DNA from: Symbiodinium natans
Taxonomy: Eukaryota; Sar; Dinophyceae; Suessiales; Symbiodiniaceae
Assembly (NCBI GenBank): GCA_905221605.1
Contig: CAJNDS010001891.1
Location: forward strand, 320,001-384,000
DNA: 64,000 nucleotides
Reading direction: 5' to 3'
The notes beneath the pieces were generated by a model. The model was not told the DNA's origin, ran no database searches, and saw nothing but the letters and a program-made list of their open reading frames with translations. The position numbers and the translations under genes are program-made. Below, piece by piece: positions 1-11,100 of this stretch (position 1 is its first letter; the number at the start of each line of letters is the position of its first letter).

Positions 1-1915
1 CCTAAACCCTAAACCCTAAACCCTAAGAAGCGTCTGCGCAAAGCGAGCCCTGGGCATTCCGGCCCACATGTTTCGGATGGTGAGCGCCACCACCACGAGG
101 AGAATGCCGGTGAGGTTGATGTGCCAAGCCTGCAGGTTCAGGGTTTGGGGTTTAGGGTTTAGGGTTTGGGGTTTAACTAGGGTTCGGGGTTTGGGGTTCA
201 GGGTTTGGGGTTTAGGGTTTAGGGTATTTGGTGTTTAGGGGTGAGATCATCCTGCTGGTAGCACACACACACACACACAAGCTCTGATCGGGCACTTCCT
301 CTCAGGCCCGCGCAAAGAAATTCGACGCAACGAAGCACTGGAGGCCGAGGAGCAGCAGGCCTCCACAGCTCGCTCACAAAGTGCGCGATAACCCTAAACC
401 CTAAACCCTAAACACTAACCCTAAACCCTATAACCCTAGGCGGGCGCGGGATTCAAGACGCCCCTTATTTCCCTGTGACTGTCTACGAAGTGTAGTTTTT
501 CTTGTATTTGCCGTCTGAATCGGGTTCCTTAGAGACTCAAGACAGATTCTGCTCCGACAAAGCCTCGCTGTTGCTTTTCATTAGGCTTTCATTACTAAAA
601 CCTGCCAATTACCTCTTCTTGAGCTCTTTTATATGGCCGAATATTTAAGACGCCCCTGGGTTCTTCGCTCATTTCTCCGACAGCAGCTTCACACCATTGA
701 AGATGATGATGTGTGATATGTTGCGATGCTGATCATTTAGTATGATCGAAACACTGGGGCTGGAGCCTCACACTTGCAAGCCTAGTTCAATCCAATGAAA
801 CTCCAACCCCTGAAATCCAAACAACTGACCAACGACACGGCACTTAAGACTTACCAAACACACCTATGCCGGGCGCGGGGCCTACATATTCAGCCTAACC
901 ACCTGATCTTATGGTAAACACATGAACCGGAGAAAAAAATCGCCTTTAAACACCAGAAACCTCTCTTTTTTGAATTAAAACCAAGGGACGTCTTAAATCC
1001 CGCGCCCGGCTAACCCTATAAACCCTAAACCCTAACCCTATAATCCTATAACCCTAAAATTAAAAACCTTAGCCTCCAACTGGGGTTTAGGGTTTTAGAG
1101 TGAATCTTATGCTGCACTCGGCGGTCTTTGTTCATTAAGCCTGCAAGATTGCTGGTCCTTTCAACTAGCCAGCTAGCCCAATACCCTTGATGCATAATGA
1201 GGATATAAAGCTTAATCCTGAAATACGGGCTGCTGGGCTCTTTGGGCTAAGTAGACTTATGACCCTACTATAAGTACCCATGAGCCTCCAAGGACTCTAC
1301 CAGTGCAGCTGATTTGACATCTTCCGCAACCCAGCGTTGCCTCTGAGGATGAACTGCGGCCAACAGTTGGAATAGAGCGGCAAAGGATATGGGTCCTCAC
1401 CCAGCTGGGTTAAGGGTTTAGGGTTCAGGGTGTAGGGTTTGGGGGTTTCAGGTTTAGGGTTTAGGGCTTAGGTCCATGACAGTTGCAAACGACGTGCCCG
1501 CCATGCAGGAACAGATGGCGCCAACGTCCTGCTCTGTCGGATTTTGACCTCAGCTACTGACTGCTTAAGAACCACCCTCAAAAAACAAAAACACTCTTCC
1601 TTATTCGGCCTGTACAGGGATTGTTCTCTCTTTGCGTTTTTGTGTCTTTTGGGGGCTCCTCCGCAAACAGTAGTTAGAATCCAGTGCAAGACGCAGGCGT
1701 CACATCCCGGGCTACGTCAACTTTATTCACACCATGGGCCTTCTCCATAAACGCTAAACCCTGAACCCTAAACCCTAAACCCTAAACCCTAAACCGCGTA
1801 AGGGCCCCTCCCCTCAAGGGCAGACTTGCACCCCTAAGGTTTTGTGCACCTATTAGCTTTCCCCTATTGTTAGGGTTTAGGGTTTAGGGTTTAAGGTTTA
1901 GGGTTTAGGGTTTAG

Positions 1916-1990
1916 GGTTTTAGGGTTTTAGGGTTTTGGGTTTTAGGGTTTTAGGGTTTTAGGGTTTTAAGGCTTTAGGGCTTTAGGGCT
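1916..1990 (+). repeat. TTTTAGGG (8-mer) variant telomere-like array
   Basis: Several consecutive units are the octamer TTTTAGGG and end in TTTAGGGC-like units. They directly continue a TTTAGGG tract that starts at 1869. The octamer is the Chlamydomonas-type telomere variant, seen again as a much longer array near 58.6 kb. Confidence 0.8.
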
Positions 1991-3061
1991 TTAGGGTTTA
2001 AGGGTCTTAGGGTACATGGCCCTTATATATATATATATATATATAAATTGCCTTCGGCCATGATTCCGCATATGTACTCGTTACGAGCACCGGTTTAGGG
2101 TTTAGGTTTAGGGTTTAGGGTTTAGGGTTTAGGGTTTAGGGTTTAGGGTTACTCACAGCTCTTGTCTTTCCTTCCCCCCCCACCCCCACCCGTCCGTGGG
2201 GTAGGAAACTCTCCATTCTCTGTCAGCCCAAGTAAACCTGAGTCAAGAGAACATGCCTTCACTAGCCCAGTAACCATATCATAGCAAAGGCACCCCTTTT
2301 TTTGGTGTTGGCGACTTTAGAAGGGAACCTTGAACCAACCTAGCCCATGGACCGGAAACTAGAACATATGGGGAATCATGGCACTTTTCAGGATCCCAAA
2401 CCCTAAGCCCTAAACCCTAAACCCTAAACCCTAAACCCTAAACCCTATATCAACCCGAAACCCTAAACCGCCTAAACCCTAAACCCTCAACCGCTGTGTA
2501 TGGCAGACTGGGCGAGGAGCGGAGCACCCACACCTTCTCCACGAGCTCCTCCTGCAAAGCCAGGAAGCTAAGAGACCCTAAACCCTAAACCCCAAACCCC
2601 AAACCCTAAACCTATCCCATCTATTTTGGTTTAGGGCTCAAGGGCTTCTAACCGCCCATTCTGGGGGCTAGGCTTCAGGGGTATACAGCCCAAGACCCCT
2701 TAAGGACGGAACGTGTTTTGAATCTAAACAGGATCCTGCAGTTCAGGGTTTCGGGTTTGGGGTTTGGGGTTTAGGGTTTGGGGTGGGGGTAGCTTCAGCA
2801 GAAGGTGCATTCCTGACACTAAGGGGTTCTGGGCTCTCGAAACGGACGCCCAGCAAGTGGAGTGGATTTTGTTGAGGGATAGCCCCAGAAGGATAACTAA
2901 GACCCTGAACCCTGAGCCCTAAACCCCAAGCATAACATGGATACAGCAAAGCGGTACGTACTCCATGTTGTGCTAATCAGAGGGGGCAATACCCGTTCAT
3001 TAAGAAACATCCCGTAAACCATAAAAGGATCCATATCTTGACAAATCTATATATAGATACA

Positions 3062-3168
3062 TATGGTGAGTTCTATAAGTTATGGTCCCTTCTTGGTGCC
3101 CTAAATACTTGGGGCCACCTTATAACAGTGACCCCAAAAGGGGCCCATAGTCTAGAGAAGTGACCATA
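3062..3168. mobile_element. Family D palindromic (MITE-like) element, copy 1
   Basis: Imperfect inverted repeat. The left arm reads ...TTCTATAAGTTATGGTCCCTT and the right arm is its approximate complement, ending AGTCTAGAGAAGTGACCAT. The same arms recur at 14288, 53402 and 63043. No coding capacity. It is MITE-like by structure; mobility is inferred from copy number only. Confidence 0.6.
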
Positions 3169-3205
3169 ATAGCTGCAGAGGACTGTGTTGGACTCTCAGG
3201 GTACC

Positions 3206-3358
3206 TACTGGGAGGTTCATGGTACTTGCTAACCAAGTATAACTGTACTTATAACCCTACTTATACTACCCCTCTAGGGCCTTGTAGGGGTTATCCCATT
3301 TATAAGTAGGGTTGTAAGCCCAGTTATAAGTGGTTATAAAGTCCCATGAACCTCCAAG
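3206..3358. mobile_element. Family A palindromic (MITE-like) element, copy 1
   Basis: About 153 bp of imperfect palindrome. The left end has GGGAGGTTCATGGTACTT and the right end CCCATGAACCTCCAAG. The interior is TTATAACYGTACTTATAACCCTACTTATA and its complement. Near-identical architecture recurs at 7258, 7641 and 51346. Confidence 0.7.
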
Positions 3359-3550
3359 AACTGCAATGCACGTTGCTTAGCCCGCAGGCCACGGTCTCTG
3401 GAGCCAGAAGGCCGCTGTCACTGCTACTGCGATCATGACCATTCGATGCATGCAGCTTCCACTAAGTATCTTTGGCGCACCTAGGGTTTAGGGTTTAGGG
3501 TTTGGGGTTTGGGGTTTAGGGTTTAGGGTTTAGGGTTTAGGGTGTAGGGT

Positions 3551-3570
3551 TCTGTTTCTCTCTCTCACTC

Positions 3571-3601
<31 letters not shown>

Positions 3602-3615
3602 CTCTCTTTCTTCCT
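3551..3615. repeat. CT dinucleotide microsatellite
   Basis: Run of TCTCTC with a few interruptions (TTTCTCTGTCTC), placed directly after a TTTAGGG tract. Confidence 0.9.
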
Positions 3616-3780
3616 ACACCCCGCTTGGAAACATGTTAACAATCTATACATGTTTCCAATCTATAGACATCCCGCGTGTTCTATACAGTCTGTACACATA
3701 ATGAAGACATCCAAAGAAGCATGTGCACGCACACGCATACATGTATGTGAATTGGGGGTGTCTGCCAGCATCCAACCACA

Positions 3781-4272
3781 TGTCTAGCCCTTCCCCAAGA
3801 TGCGGAAGATCATGACCGTCTGTTCAAGAACAATCAAATTGGAAGCACCTCCTACTTGTGAGGGAGGCACCAAGCCGCGCCTACTTCTGAGGGCAATGCC
3901 AAAACTGGACAGAAAACATCGCACAACGCTACCCTTCAAGCAGCTCGCACGTCCTGCGTCCGACACCCAATGATGCAGCATGCGTCCACACTGACATCAA
4001 GGCAGAGAGCATGGTGGGCCGTAGGGCGAGCCCCGACACCCGCACGAGTCTCCGGCGCCCCGCGAGAACTCCCGCGCCACGCATGCCCACGGGCCGTAAC
4101 AAAAGGAGCTTCACGGACCCAAGCGGAGGCCATGTTGAAGGAAGAACTGGACAGACCCGGGCAGGGGCAAAAGCAAACACACGAGGCACTGAGCGCCAGC
4201 AAGGAAGGAACAAAGTTATTGAAGGACCACCGGCCCCGTTTCTCACAAGTCCAGTCGTCTCTTCATGGCTCC
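3781..4272 (-). other. Unique region 3' of the non-LTR element
   Basis: About 490 bp without telomeric repeats, directly downstream (minus strand) of the endonuclease stop codon. It is probably the 3' untranslated region of the retroelement plus adjacent unique DNA. I see no clear poly-A tail or target duplication. A long plus-strand open frame across 3970-5082 is antisense to the retroelement and is not called as a gene. Confidence 0.4.
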
Positions 4273-6067
4273 TTAGTCAGCAGCGGCCTCACTCCTGCGC
4301 CGCAGGGCTGCCCTCGCCCGGAAACTGCGCGCCACAACGCACAATTCCTGGACCAGGGCAGCGTGCACAGCATCCGGCTCCTCGCCGGTGCGGGACGCCA
4401 CAGCACGCGCAATATGCTGCAAAACAATAGCTGCGCCCTTGTCCCAAGTCCCAGTGGTCTCCATGACCATGGGGACGAAAACCACCCCCTGCGCCTCGCA
4501 AGATTGGGCGGTGTTGAGATGGGATTCCTTGTGCCGAGCATAGGCAGCCGCAGCTGCGCCAGTTTCCTTGCTTGCAGTGGCGAGGGTCTCCTGCCGCTGG
4601 GGTGCCGTCACGGCAAAGTCCAGTGCAGCAGGGGCCCCACCCAAAGCAGGCAGGTAAACATCGGCAGGACGGCGTCTAGCCATCTGGCTGTCTTCCGGCC
4701 GCTGGGGAAGCAAGATGCCTGCCGGCTCCTTCTCAGGCCGCAGGCCGGCGCGATCCGCCCATTGGAAAACCAAGTCGCGGATAGCGTTGTGGCGTTGAGT
4801 GCGCTCGCCCCCAGCTACGCACATTCCCGCGTGGAAGTTCCACCGGTCCAAAACGCCATCGCACCGGGGGCACCAGCAATCATCCTCAGCATCCGGAATG
4901 CCCAGGCGCATCCGGAGCTCCGCCGCGAAAACGGCGGGCTCCATGCGGGTGCGGCCCGAGGGCGCAGCGCACAGGAAAGAGCGAGCACCCACCCCAGCTT
5001 CAGACTGCAAGACAGTCTGGGCACAAAGGCTGGCACTGCGCAGCTGCGCCGACCAGCTAGCGGCATCCACCTGTTGAGATAAGGCCCGCTGTGTGCTCGC
5101 CAACGCAGCCTCCAGAGACAGCGGCTGATCCTCACGGGCAGCAGTCTGCCACGCCTGCCACGCCCCCACCACAGCAGCAGAGGCCTTCACGGCGGCAGCA
5201 GAGAAGGCTGCGTCCAATTCAGCACACGCCTCGAGGCAAGCCCCAACCGACGCCAAGAAGGCAGCGGGGGCATGCGAAGTGCAGGATCTGAGGCCAAGTC
5301 CTGCCTGCGCAAACCCACGAGCAGCCTGATCCCATTGGTCAGCAGTAGCATGAATGCCAGTGAGGCTACTGAAGCAGCGCCTTACCCCCGAGTCAAATAG
5401 CTGCAAGGCCGCCTGTTGCGCCACTGGTGGGTTGCAGCGCATGCTGTGGACCATGCGGGTGAAGCCCGCGCAAGCCCGCAAGAGTCGAAGCCCCACCTGT
5501 GGGTCCTCCAACTCAGCAACGGCCTCCAGCAGATGTTCGGCCTCGGCAACACGTGCAGCCGTGTGAGCCTGGACATAGGAGTCGCTTCCGATGGCCGCCC
5601 CCAAGAACTCGAAGTCGCGAAGCACCCTGCTTGTGCCATCCGGCTTCCGCAGCAGGGCGTCAGGGAGGTGGGTGCGCAGAGCCGCCTCACTGACGGGGCC
5701 GAAGACCACCGCCTCACATTTCTTAAGATTGAGCTGTAGGCCCAGCTGGGCCGCCTGTTGCAAGAAGGGCAGAGCCAACCGAAGCCACATCGCCTGCAAG
5801 TACTCCATCATCCAAGTACTGTAGGGACAGGTCGACTGGGCTCCGCCGCAGGTTCAGGGCCAGCGGGTGCACAGCTGCAGAAAACAACAGAGGCCCCAAT
5901 GGGTCGCCCTGTTGCACGCCAGTGGAGGATACCACGACATGGTCACCAAACTGGAGCCTCGTAGGGCGGCGGTAGCACCAAGTGGCCCAGCGAGCCAAAG
6001 CCGGAAAGTTAGCCACACCCTGCTGCAGGATGGCGTTGCGGCTGATGCAGTTGAATGCGTTGGAGCC
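4273..6067 (-). pseudogene. Non-LTR retrotransposon fragment: reverse transcriptase C-terminal half, CCHC finger and restriction-like endonuclease
   Basis: Read from high to low coordinates. The fragment opens inside reverse transcriptase at a motif-A-like NAFNCISR (about 6061). It then has the motif-B-like QQGDPLGPLLFS (about 5884-5920) and motif C as YLDDG (5804-5821). A single-base frameshift lies near 5780-5795, after which the frame stays open for about 500 codons to a TAA at 4273. Downstream is CPRCDGVLDRWNFHAGMC (about 4819-4872), a CxxC...HxxxC finger, then RRPADVYL ... ALDFAV (about 4611-4680), which resembles the catalytic core of the restriction-like endonuclease of R2/CRE/NeSL-type elements. 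The upstream domains and the first catalytic Asp of RT are absent, and a stop lies at 6068-6070, so the copy is 5'-truncated as is usual for target-primed retrotransposition. The GC-rich composition contrasts with the mosaic around it. RT identity is firm; the clade is inferred. Confidence 0.85.
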
Positions 6068-6282
6068 CTATCCGAAACCCTTTACCAGAATCACACAAAC
6101 AACTAACCCATGGTAACCCATGTGCATGCACATATGCATGTGCACATAAACACGTTAAGGGCTTAGGGTTTACGTTGCACTCCGCCACTTTGCACTGCAT
6201 TTCGACACATGCCGAGATCGGCGTCCTTCTCGAGGCCAATGATGGCACCCGGGTTGTAGCCCTCTTGGCCTAACACAAACAA

Positions 6283-6392
6283 GACCCGGGAGTAACCTAT
6301 AGGAATAAAAAGGGTACCCTGTTTGGTTTTAAGGGGATTATAAGGGAACCCCAACCCTAAAGAAAGGTGATAAGGGCCTACTCCCGGTCCTA
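6283..6392. mobile_element. Family E palindromic element, copy 1
   Basis: Starts ACCCGGGAGTAACCTATAGG and ends GGGCCTACTCCCGGT, an inverted repeat. The interior has AAAAGGGTACCC, then TTTTAAGGGGATTATAAGGG. Related copies lie near 29160, 57140 and 62237. Confidence 0.55.
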
Positions 6393-7257
6393 GCCAACAG
6401 AAGCTGCACCCCCATAGACCATGCTAGACCATGAGCCCAAAAGCCTAAACCCAATGGGGTGTTTGCGGTGTGGGACTGGGGGCATGCGAATTGGAGTAGT
6501 GCATGGGGACTGCGAATCTTTCGAGGGTTCAGGGTTTAGGGTTTGGGGTTCCCGGGTGTCGGGTGTATATGCTTGAGGGTTTCATGGCAGGCTTGTGTGG
6601 CCCTACTCCCTGCACCCTGAACCCTGAACCCTTTTTAGACCCGAGACCGAAAAGGGTTTCTGGGGAAACAAACCCTGTGCCCCAACAAGCCGAGCTTTCG
6701 GCTCAACATCTCTTTCAGCTCCCTCACCGGCCTGGCTCAGAGGGTTTAGGGTTTAGGGTTTAGGGCTTAGGGTTTCTGGTGTATGACAGAGACGAGTTTC
6801 ACTCGGGCTCAGGGTGTAGGGCTTAGGGCTGGAATATCGACCGAAAAACGATTTGAAGGGTGAATCTTACACGTCGAAACCCTACTTGGAGGCGCATGGG
6901 TAGCGAAAAGTAAGGTTCTCAGTATGGTATAACTCTACTTGTAACCCTACTTGCGGCACACGCACACCTACGTAAAAACCACACGTGAACCTCCAATCAA
7001 ACTAAGCCCCAAGCCCCCGCTAGCCCTAAGCCCTAAACCCTAAACCCCCCTAAATCCAATGTTGCGCATGGCAATACGGCCTTATGGGCTTCAGGGCTAT
7101 CCGGGCTGAGGTTCTAATAAAGCTGCTCCAGGTGGTTTAGGGTTTAGGGTTTAGGGTTTAGGGTTGAGGGTTTACGGCTAGAAGGGTTACGAGGGTTTGG
7201 GGGGGGGAGGGCAAAGGTTTGGGCTTTATAGTGGTTCGGGATTGGCTCAGGCGGTTC

Positions 7258-7410
7258 ACTTGGAGGTTCATGGTGCTTACTAACCACTTATAACTGGGCT
7301 TATAACCCTACTTATAATTAGGATAACCTCTATAAGGTCCTTTAGGGGTATTGTAAGTAGGGTTATAAGTACAGTTATAATTGGTTAGTAAGTACCTCAA
7401 ACCTTCAAGC
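7258..7410. mobile_element. Family A palindromic element, copy 2
   Basis: Left end ACTTGGAGGTTCATGGTGCT; right end ACCTCAAACCTTCAAG. The whole 150 bp folds on itself: TTATAACTGGGCTTATAACC pairs with the downstream GGTTATAAGTACAGTTATAA. It is nearly identical to the copy at 7641, only about 230 bp away. Confidence 0.75.
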
Positions 7411-7640
7411 AGGGTTTAGGAGTTTATAAGGGTTACGGGTTTGCAGGGTTCTTCTGAAGCTGTAGAGGGCTACCTCCTCTGGTCTTGGAGGTACATGGTT
7501 ATTTATGAGTAGGGTGACCAGTGTGGTCTAACTCTACGTATCAGCCTATCTAGCCAACCCTGCTGGTAGTCGCGTGGTTTGCTCGTCGTTGCGCTACGAG
7601 TACAGGAGTCCATGGGAGGGAGCTTTAGGGTCCAGGGTGT

Positions 7641-7789
7641 ACTTGGAGGTTCATGGTGCTCACTAACCACTTATAACTGGGCTTATAACCCTACTTATAA
7701 TTAGGATAACCTCTATAAGGCCGTTTAGGGGTATTGTAAGTAGGGTTATAAGTACTGTTATAATTGGTAAGTACCATGAACCTTCAAGT
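7641..7789. mobile_element. Family A palindromic element, copy 3
   Basis: Same ends and interior as the copy at 7258, with a 4-bp shorter right arm. It ends CCATGAACCTTCAAGT. Tandem presence of two full copies within 540 bp suggests local duplication or repeated insertion. Confidence 0.75.
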
Positions 7790-8502
7790 AGGGTTAGGGG
7801 CAGGAGCGGGGGGGCGGGGCCCTACGGCAGCAGCAGGCATGAGCCCTCAACCTTATCAATGCTCTTCTGCCTGGCAGACCCTGGAAGACATCCCCAAGTC
7901 TAAGCCCTACTTTGCGGCTCATGGGCGCTTAGAAGTGGCGCTGTTAGTGTTTAGGGTTTAGGGTTTAGGGTTTGAAGCCACCCCCCTCCCCCCAACAAAA
8001 AGTACTTCTAACCCTCCCTAGAACTAGGCCTAAGAGGGCCCTGAATTTAAAAACCCTGGTTTAGGGTTTAGGGTTTCGGATTTAGATCCTCTTAACCCAA
8101 CAAGGGAAAATCCAAGGGCCTACCTAGAGGCCAAAAGCCGTAAACCAGGGCCACACCCCGCGAAGCCCCCAAAGCTCAAACCCTAAAACGCTGAAGCGTT
8201 GAGCCTTACTTGGTTGCGCTTGAAAACCCTTTGAGAAAAAACCAGGTATACACATATATATATATATATATATTATGGAATCCCTTATAAACCCATGTAA
8301 AAAGATCCCCAAAGCCAGCCTAGGTTCGGAGTTTCAGCCCCAAAACCCTTAAACTCCTAAACCCAAACTAAACATTCCTAAACCCTAAACCAAAACCCTA
8401 AACCCTAAAGCCTATTCGGGCGCCCGGTGCCTCTTTCTCAACTCCTCTCGGCTCTCCATGGCGGGATGCCAGAAAAGAAGCCCTGGACCCCCTGGAAGGA
8501 AA

Positions 8503-8630
8503 AGGGTTTAGGGCTTAGGGCTTAGGGCTTAGGGCTTAGGGCTTAGGGCTTAGGGTTTAGGGTTTAGGGTTTAGGGTTTAGGGTTTAGGGTTGAGGGTTT
8601 AGGGTTTAGCGTTTAGGGTTTAGGGCTAGA
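8503..8630 (+). repeat. GGGCTTA variant array passing into TTTAGGG
   Basis: About six consecutive GGGCTTA units (8510-8552) pass directly into canonical TTTAGGG units. A homogeneous block of one variant suggests local amplification of a mutated heptamer. Confidence 0.8.
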
Positions 8631-10450
8631 CGCCTTACTTTGGAAGCCCTTTGGCGCAAGTCTCCACTAAACTGCATACTTGCTGAGTACAAGGGCTTCC
8701 AAGTAAATCCTGAAAACCCTAAACCCTAGGCCCTAAAACCTAAACCCTAAACCCTAATGCAGCGTGTCCTGGATCTGTGCTGCTGTCGTCACAAGAGCTC
8801 AAGGATTCATGCACTCTGCTGCACAGCTCGGCGGCGACGTCGCACGAGTCCCATCTCGCCAACAAGTGCAACACCATGATCTCAATGGGTTTAGGGTTTA
8901 GGGTTTAGGGTTTAGGGTTTAGGGTTTAGGGTTTAGGGTTTAGGGTTTAGCCTTCTTTGGAGTTGCTTTTGTAAGGCGGCCCCTAATATTCAGGGTACCC
9001 AAAAAGGGACAATGTCGAGAACTGACCATGAATGCTTACAAATTTGCGTGTGGGGTGGCAAGAAGAACAATCAAAGACCTACTTAGGTGTTCATAAGTAG
9101 CATGGTTCAAAATGCTGGCAACTACACCTACAACCCTATTTAGGGTACTTACAAGTTGAGTAGTGTTGGCGTCCGCAGTCATTCGATTTCTTCAGCTATG
9201 GCTCATTGTAGTGGCTGCCAACACGCTGAACCGGCTAGAAACGGCTGTGACGCAACACGTGGGGGCCGGGAGTCACAAAGAGCTTTTAGCGTTTAACGTC
9301 TAACCCTAAACCCCAAAACGTAAACATCCCTAAACATCCCAGAGCCTTAAGCCATCCAAAACCTGAGACCCCCCTCGAAGTCACGACATCCCTTCCTTCT
9401 GAACATGGCGATGGCGTGCTCGCAGTCTTGGCCATTCAAGCTAGGCACGGAGCAGGCAACCTGCCTGAAGGGGATCACGGTTTCCGGAGTTGAGGGGGTT
9501 TGATTACAGGGCGATACCTATATATGGTAGCTCTACTGGGAACCCTAGTTAGGGTACGTATAACCCTACTTATAACCCCTACTTTGGAGCAGACCCGGGT
9601 AAAAAAACATAAACTTTTTAGATATAAGTAGCTTTAATAGGGACCCAGAACCAAAAAAGTATTAAAGTACAGTACTCCAAAACCCAGCAACTGCCCGTGA
9701 ACCTTCAAGTAGGGTTCCAGGCCGAAATACAAAGGGTGCCCTTTTTGGTTCAAAGGGGCTTCCAAGGGAACCTAAACCCTAAACCCCAAACCCTAAACCC
9801 TAAAAAAGGGAAATCAGGGCCTACTCCCTAACCCACTGACTCCAATACCCTCAATAAAGGAATACTCCTTAAACCATATAGGGAACCCTGTTATGATTTA
9901 AGGAAGATTCCTTAACTAGGAACCCTAAACCCTAAACCCTAAACCCCAAACCCTAAACCCTAAACCCTCCCAACCCTACACCCGAAACCCTAAACCCTAA
10001 GGAAAACCCCCATGGATGGACTGAAGGGCCGCGGCGCCCCTCCGCGCAAAAGGTGGAGATCTCCAAATGGAAACGCGCATCCCCCCTCAGGCAGGGGGCA
10101 CATCACCCAACGGTTTAGGGTTTAGGGTTTAGGGTTCTACTTCATGAGTAGGCATGGATAGTATGGGGTTAGAATTATGGTAGCTGCACCATTTAATGTG
10201 CAACCCTACTTATGACTGTACCCATGAACCTCCTTGTATGAAATGACAGGCGTTGGTGCGCATTTCGCACTGCGGATTGCAAAAGCCGCCCTAAACCCTA
10301 TACCCTATACCCTAAACCCTAAAACCCTTAACCTCTAGAACCTGAACTCCTCTGGCCGGCTTCGTCAACACGCGGGTCCGCTCCTGCTACCGCCCGGAGG
10401 AACATGCCAACATTCCATGAACTTCCGGGGAAGCACAACTTTACACCTTC

Positions 10451-10561
10451 CCAAAGAGCCCAACAAAACCCCTTAGATAAGGAATATACCTTAAACCCAT
10501 AAAGGGATCCCTAGATTGATTTAAGGATTATTCCTTAGTTCAGGGGTATTGGGCTCTTGGG
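10451..10561. mobile_element. Family B palindromic element, copy 1
   Basis: Left end CCCAAAGAGCCCAACA, then ACCCCTTAGATAAGGAATAT. The right end is the complement, ATTCCTTAGTTCAGGGGTAT then TGGGCTCTTGGG. The core has CCTTAAACCCATAAAGGGATCC. The family recurs at 21891, 26334, 50735, 52952 and 62796. Confidence 0.7.
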
Positions 10562-11100
10562 CTTGGCAGCCCATATCCCGCTCGTGTGGGTTGCTCTCGG
10601 CTGCCACAACCATTCACGAGCAGCTCGCTCGACCACTGCTTTCGACTCGGCGACACCAAGCAGCGGAAGCGAGCCACGGGTTTAGGGTTTAGGGTTTAGG
10701 GTTTAGGGTTTAGGGTTTAGGGTATAGGGTTTTGGGTTTAGGGACTCTGCTTTCGCGGTTTCGGGCCCTTTGCAGACGTCCCTTCTGCAAAAGCACGGGG
10801 AAGGCCCAAAAGAGCCCAAATGCCCCCTAGAATAAGCTGCATGCCTCATGAAGTCATAGGTCCTTATATACTTTATGGGTTAAGGCATATTTCTTGAGTA
10901 AGTGGCATTTGGCTTTCTTGAGGGGTGGGTGGCCTGCCTGGCATTCATGCCTTAGAGAAGGCCCTTCCACCGAACAAAATTATCGGGCGAGGCGCGGCGG
11001 GAACCTCCTGTACAGCGCCGGCCGATCAGCCAGTTGGGCGAACGGCACACCAAAAAAACTATCAGGCAAGGCTGCGCGGGGAGCAAGGGGTTTAGGGTTT

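Larger units (their letters stand above)
1..3780. repeat. Telomere-like mosaic region
   Basis: No gene is supported here. The sequence alternates CCCTAAA tracts (for example 1-26, 390-440, 1754-1795, 2396-2450) with TTTAGGG tracts (138-236, 1869-1990, 2091-2151, 3483-3545), separated by short unique pieces. The block also contains a TATA run at 2023-2045, one family-A and one family-D palindromic element (listed separately) and a CT-rich microsatellite. The window opens on the C-strand heptamer, but this motif is so common throughout that it does not show a chromosome end. Confidence 0.85.
6068..11100. repeat. Telomere-like mosaic region with palindromic elements
   Basis: No gene is supported. 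TTTAGGG tracts occur at, for example, 6740-6775, 7136-7166, 8560-8628, 8886-8950 and 10677-10735. CCCTAAA tracts lie at 8706-8760, 9772-9810 and 9925-10000. Between them are copies of palindrome families A (7258, 7641, decayed copies near 6890, 9532 and 10126), B (10451, decayed copies near 9832 and 10808) and E (6283, decayed near 9719). Short unique pieces make up the remainder. Confidence 0.8.

Noticed and set aside
1-26. Chromosome end at the left edge of the window
   Set aside because: The edge begins with CCCTAAA, but identical tracts occur throughout, in both orientations, so the edge is not special.
3970-5082. 370-codon plus-strand open frame
   Set aside because: It lies antisense to the retrotransposon RT/endonuclease frame, has no domain, and is explained by the GC-rich composition of the opposite strand.
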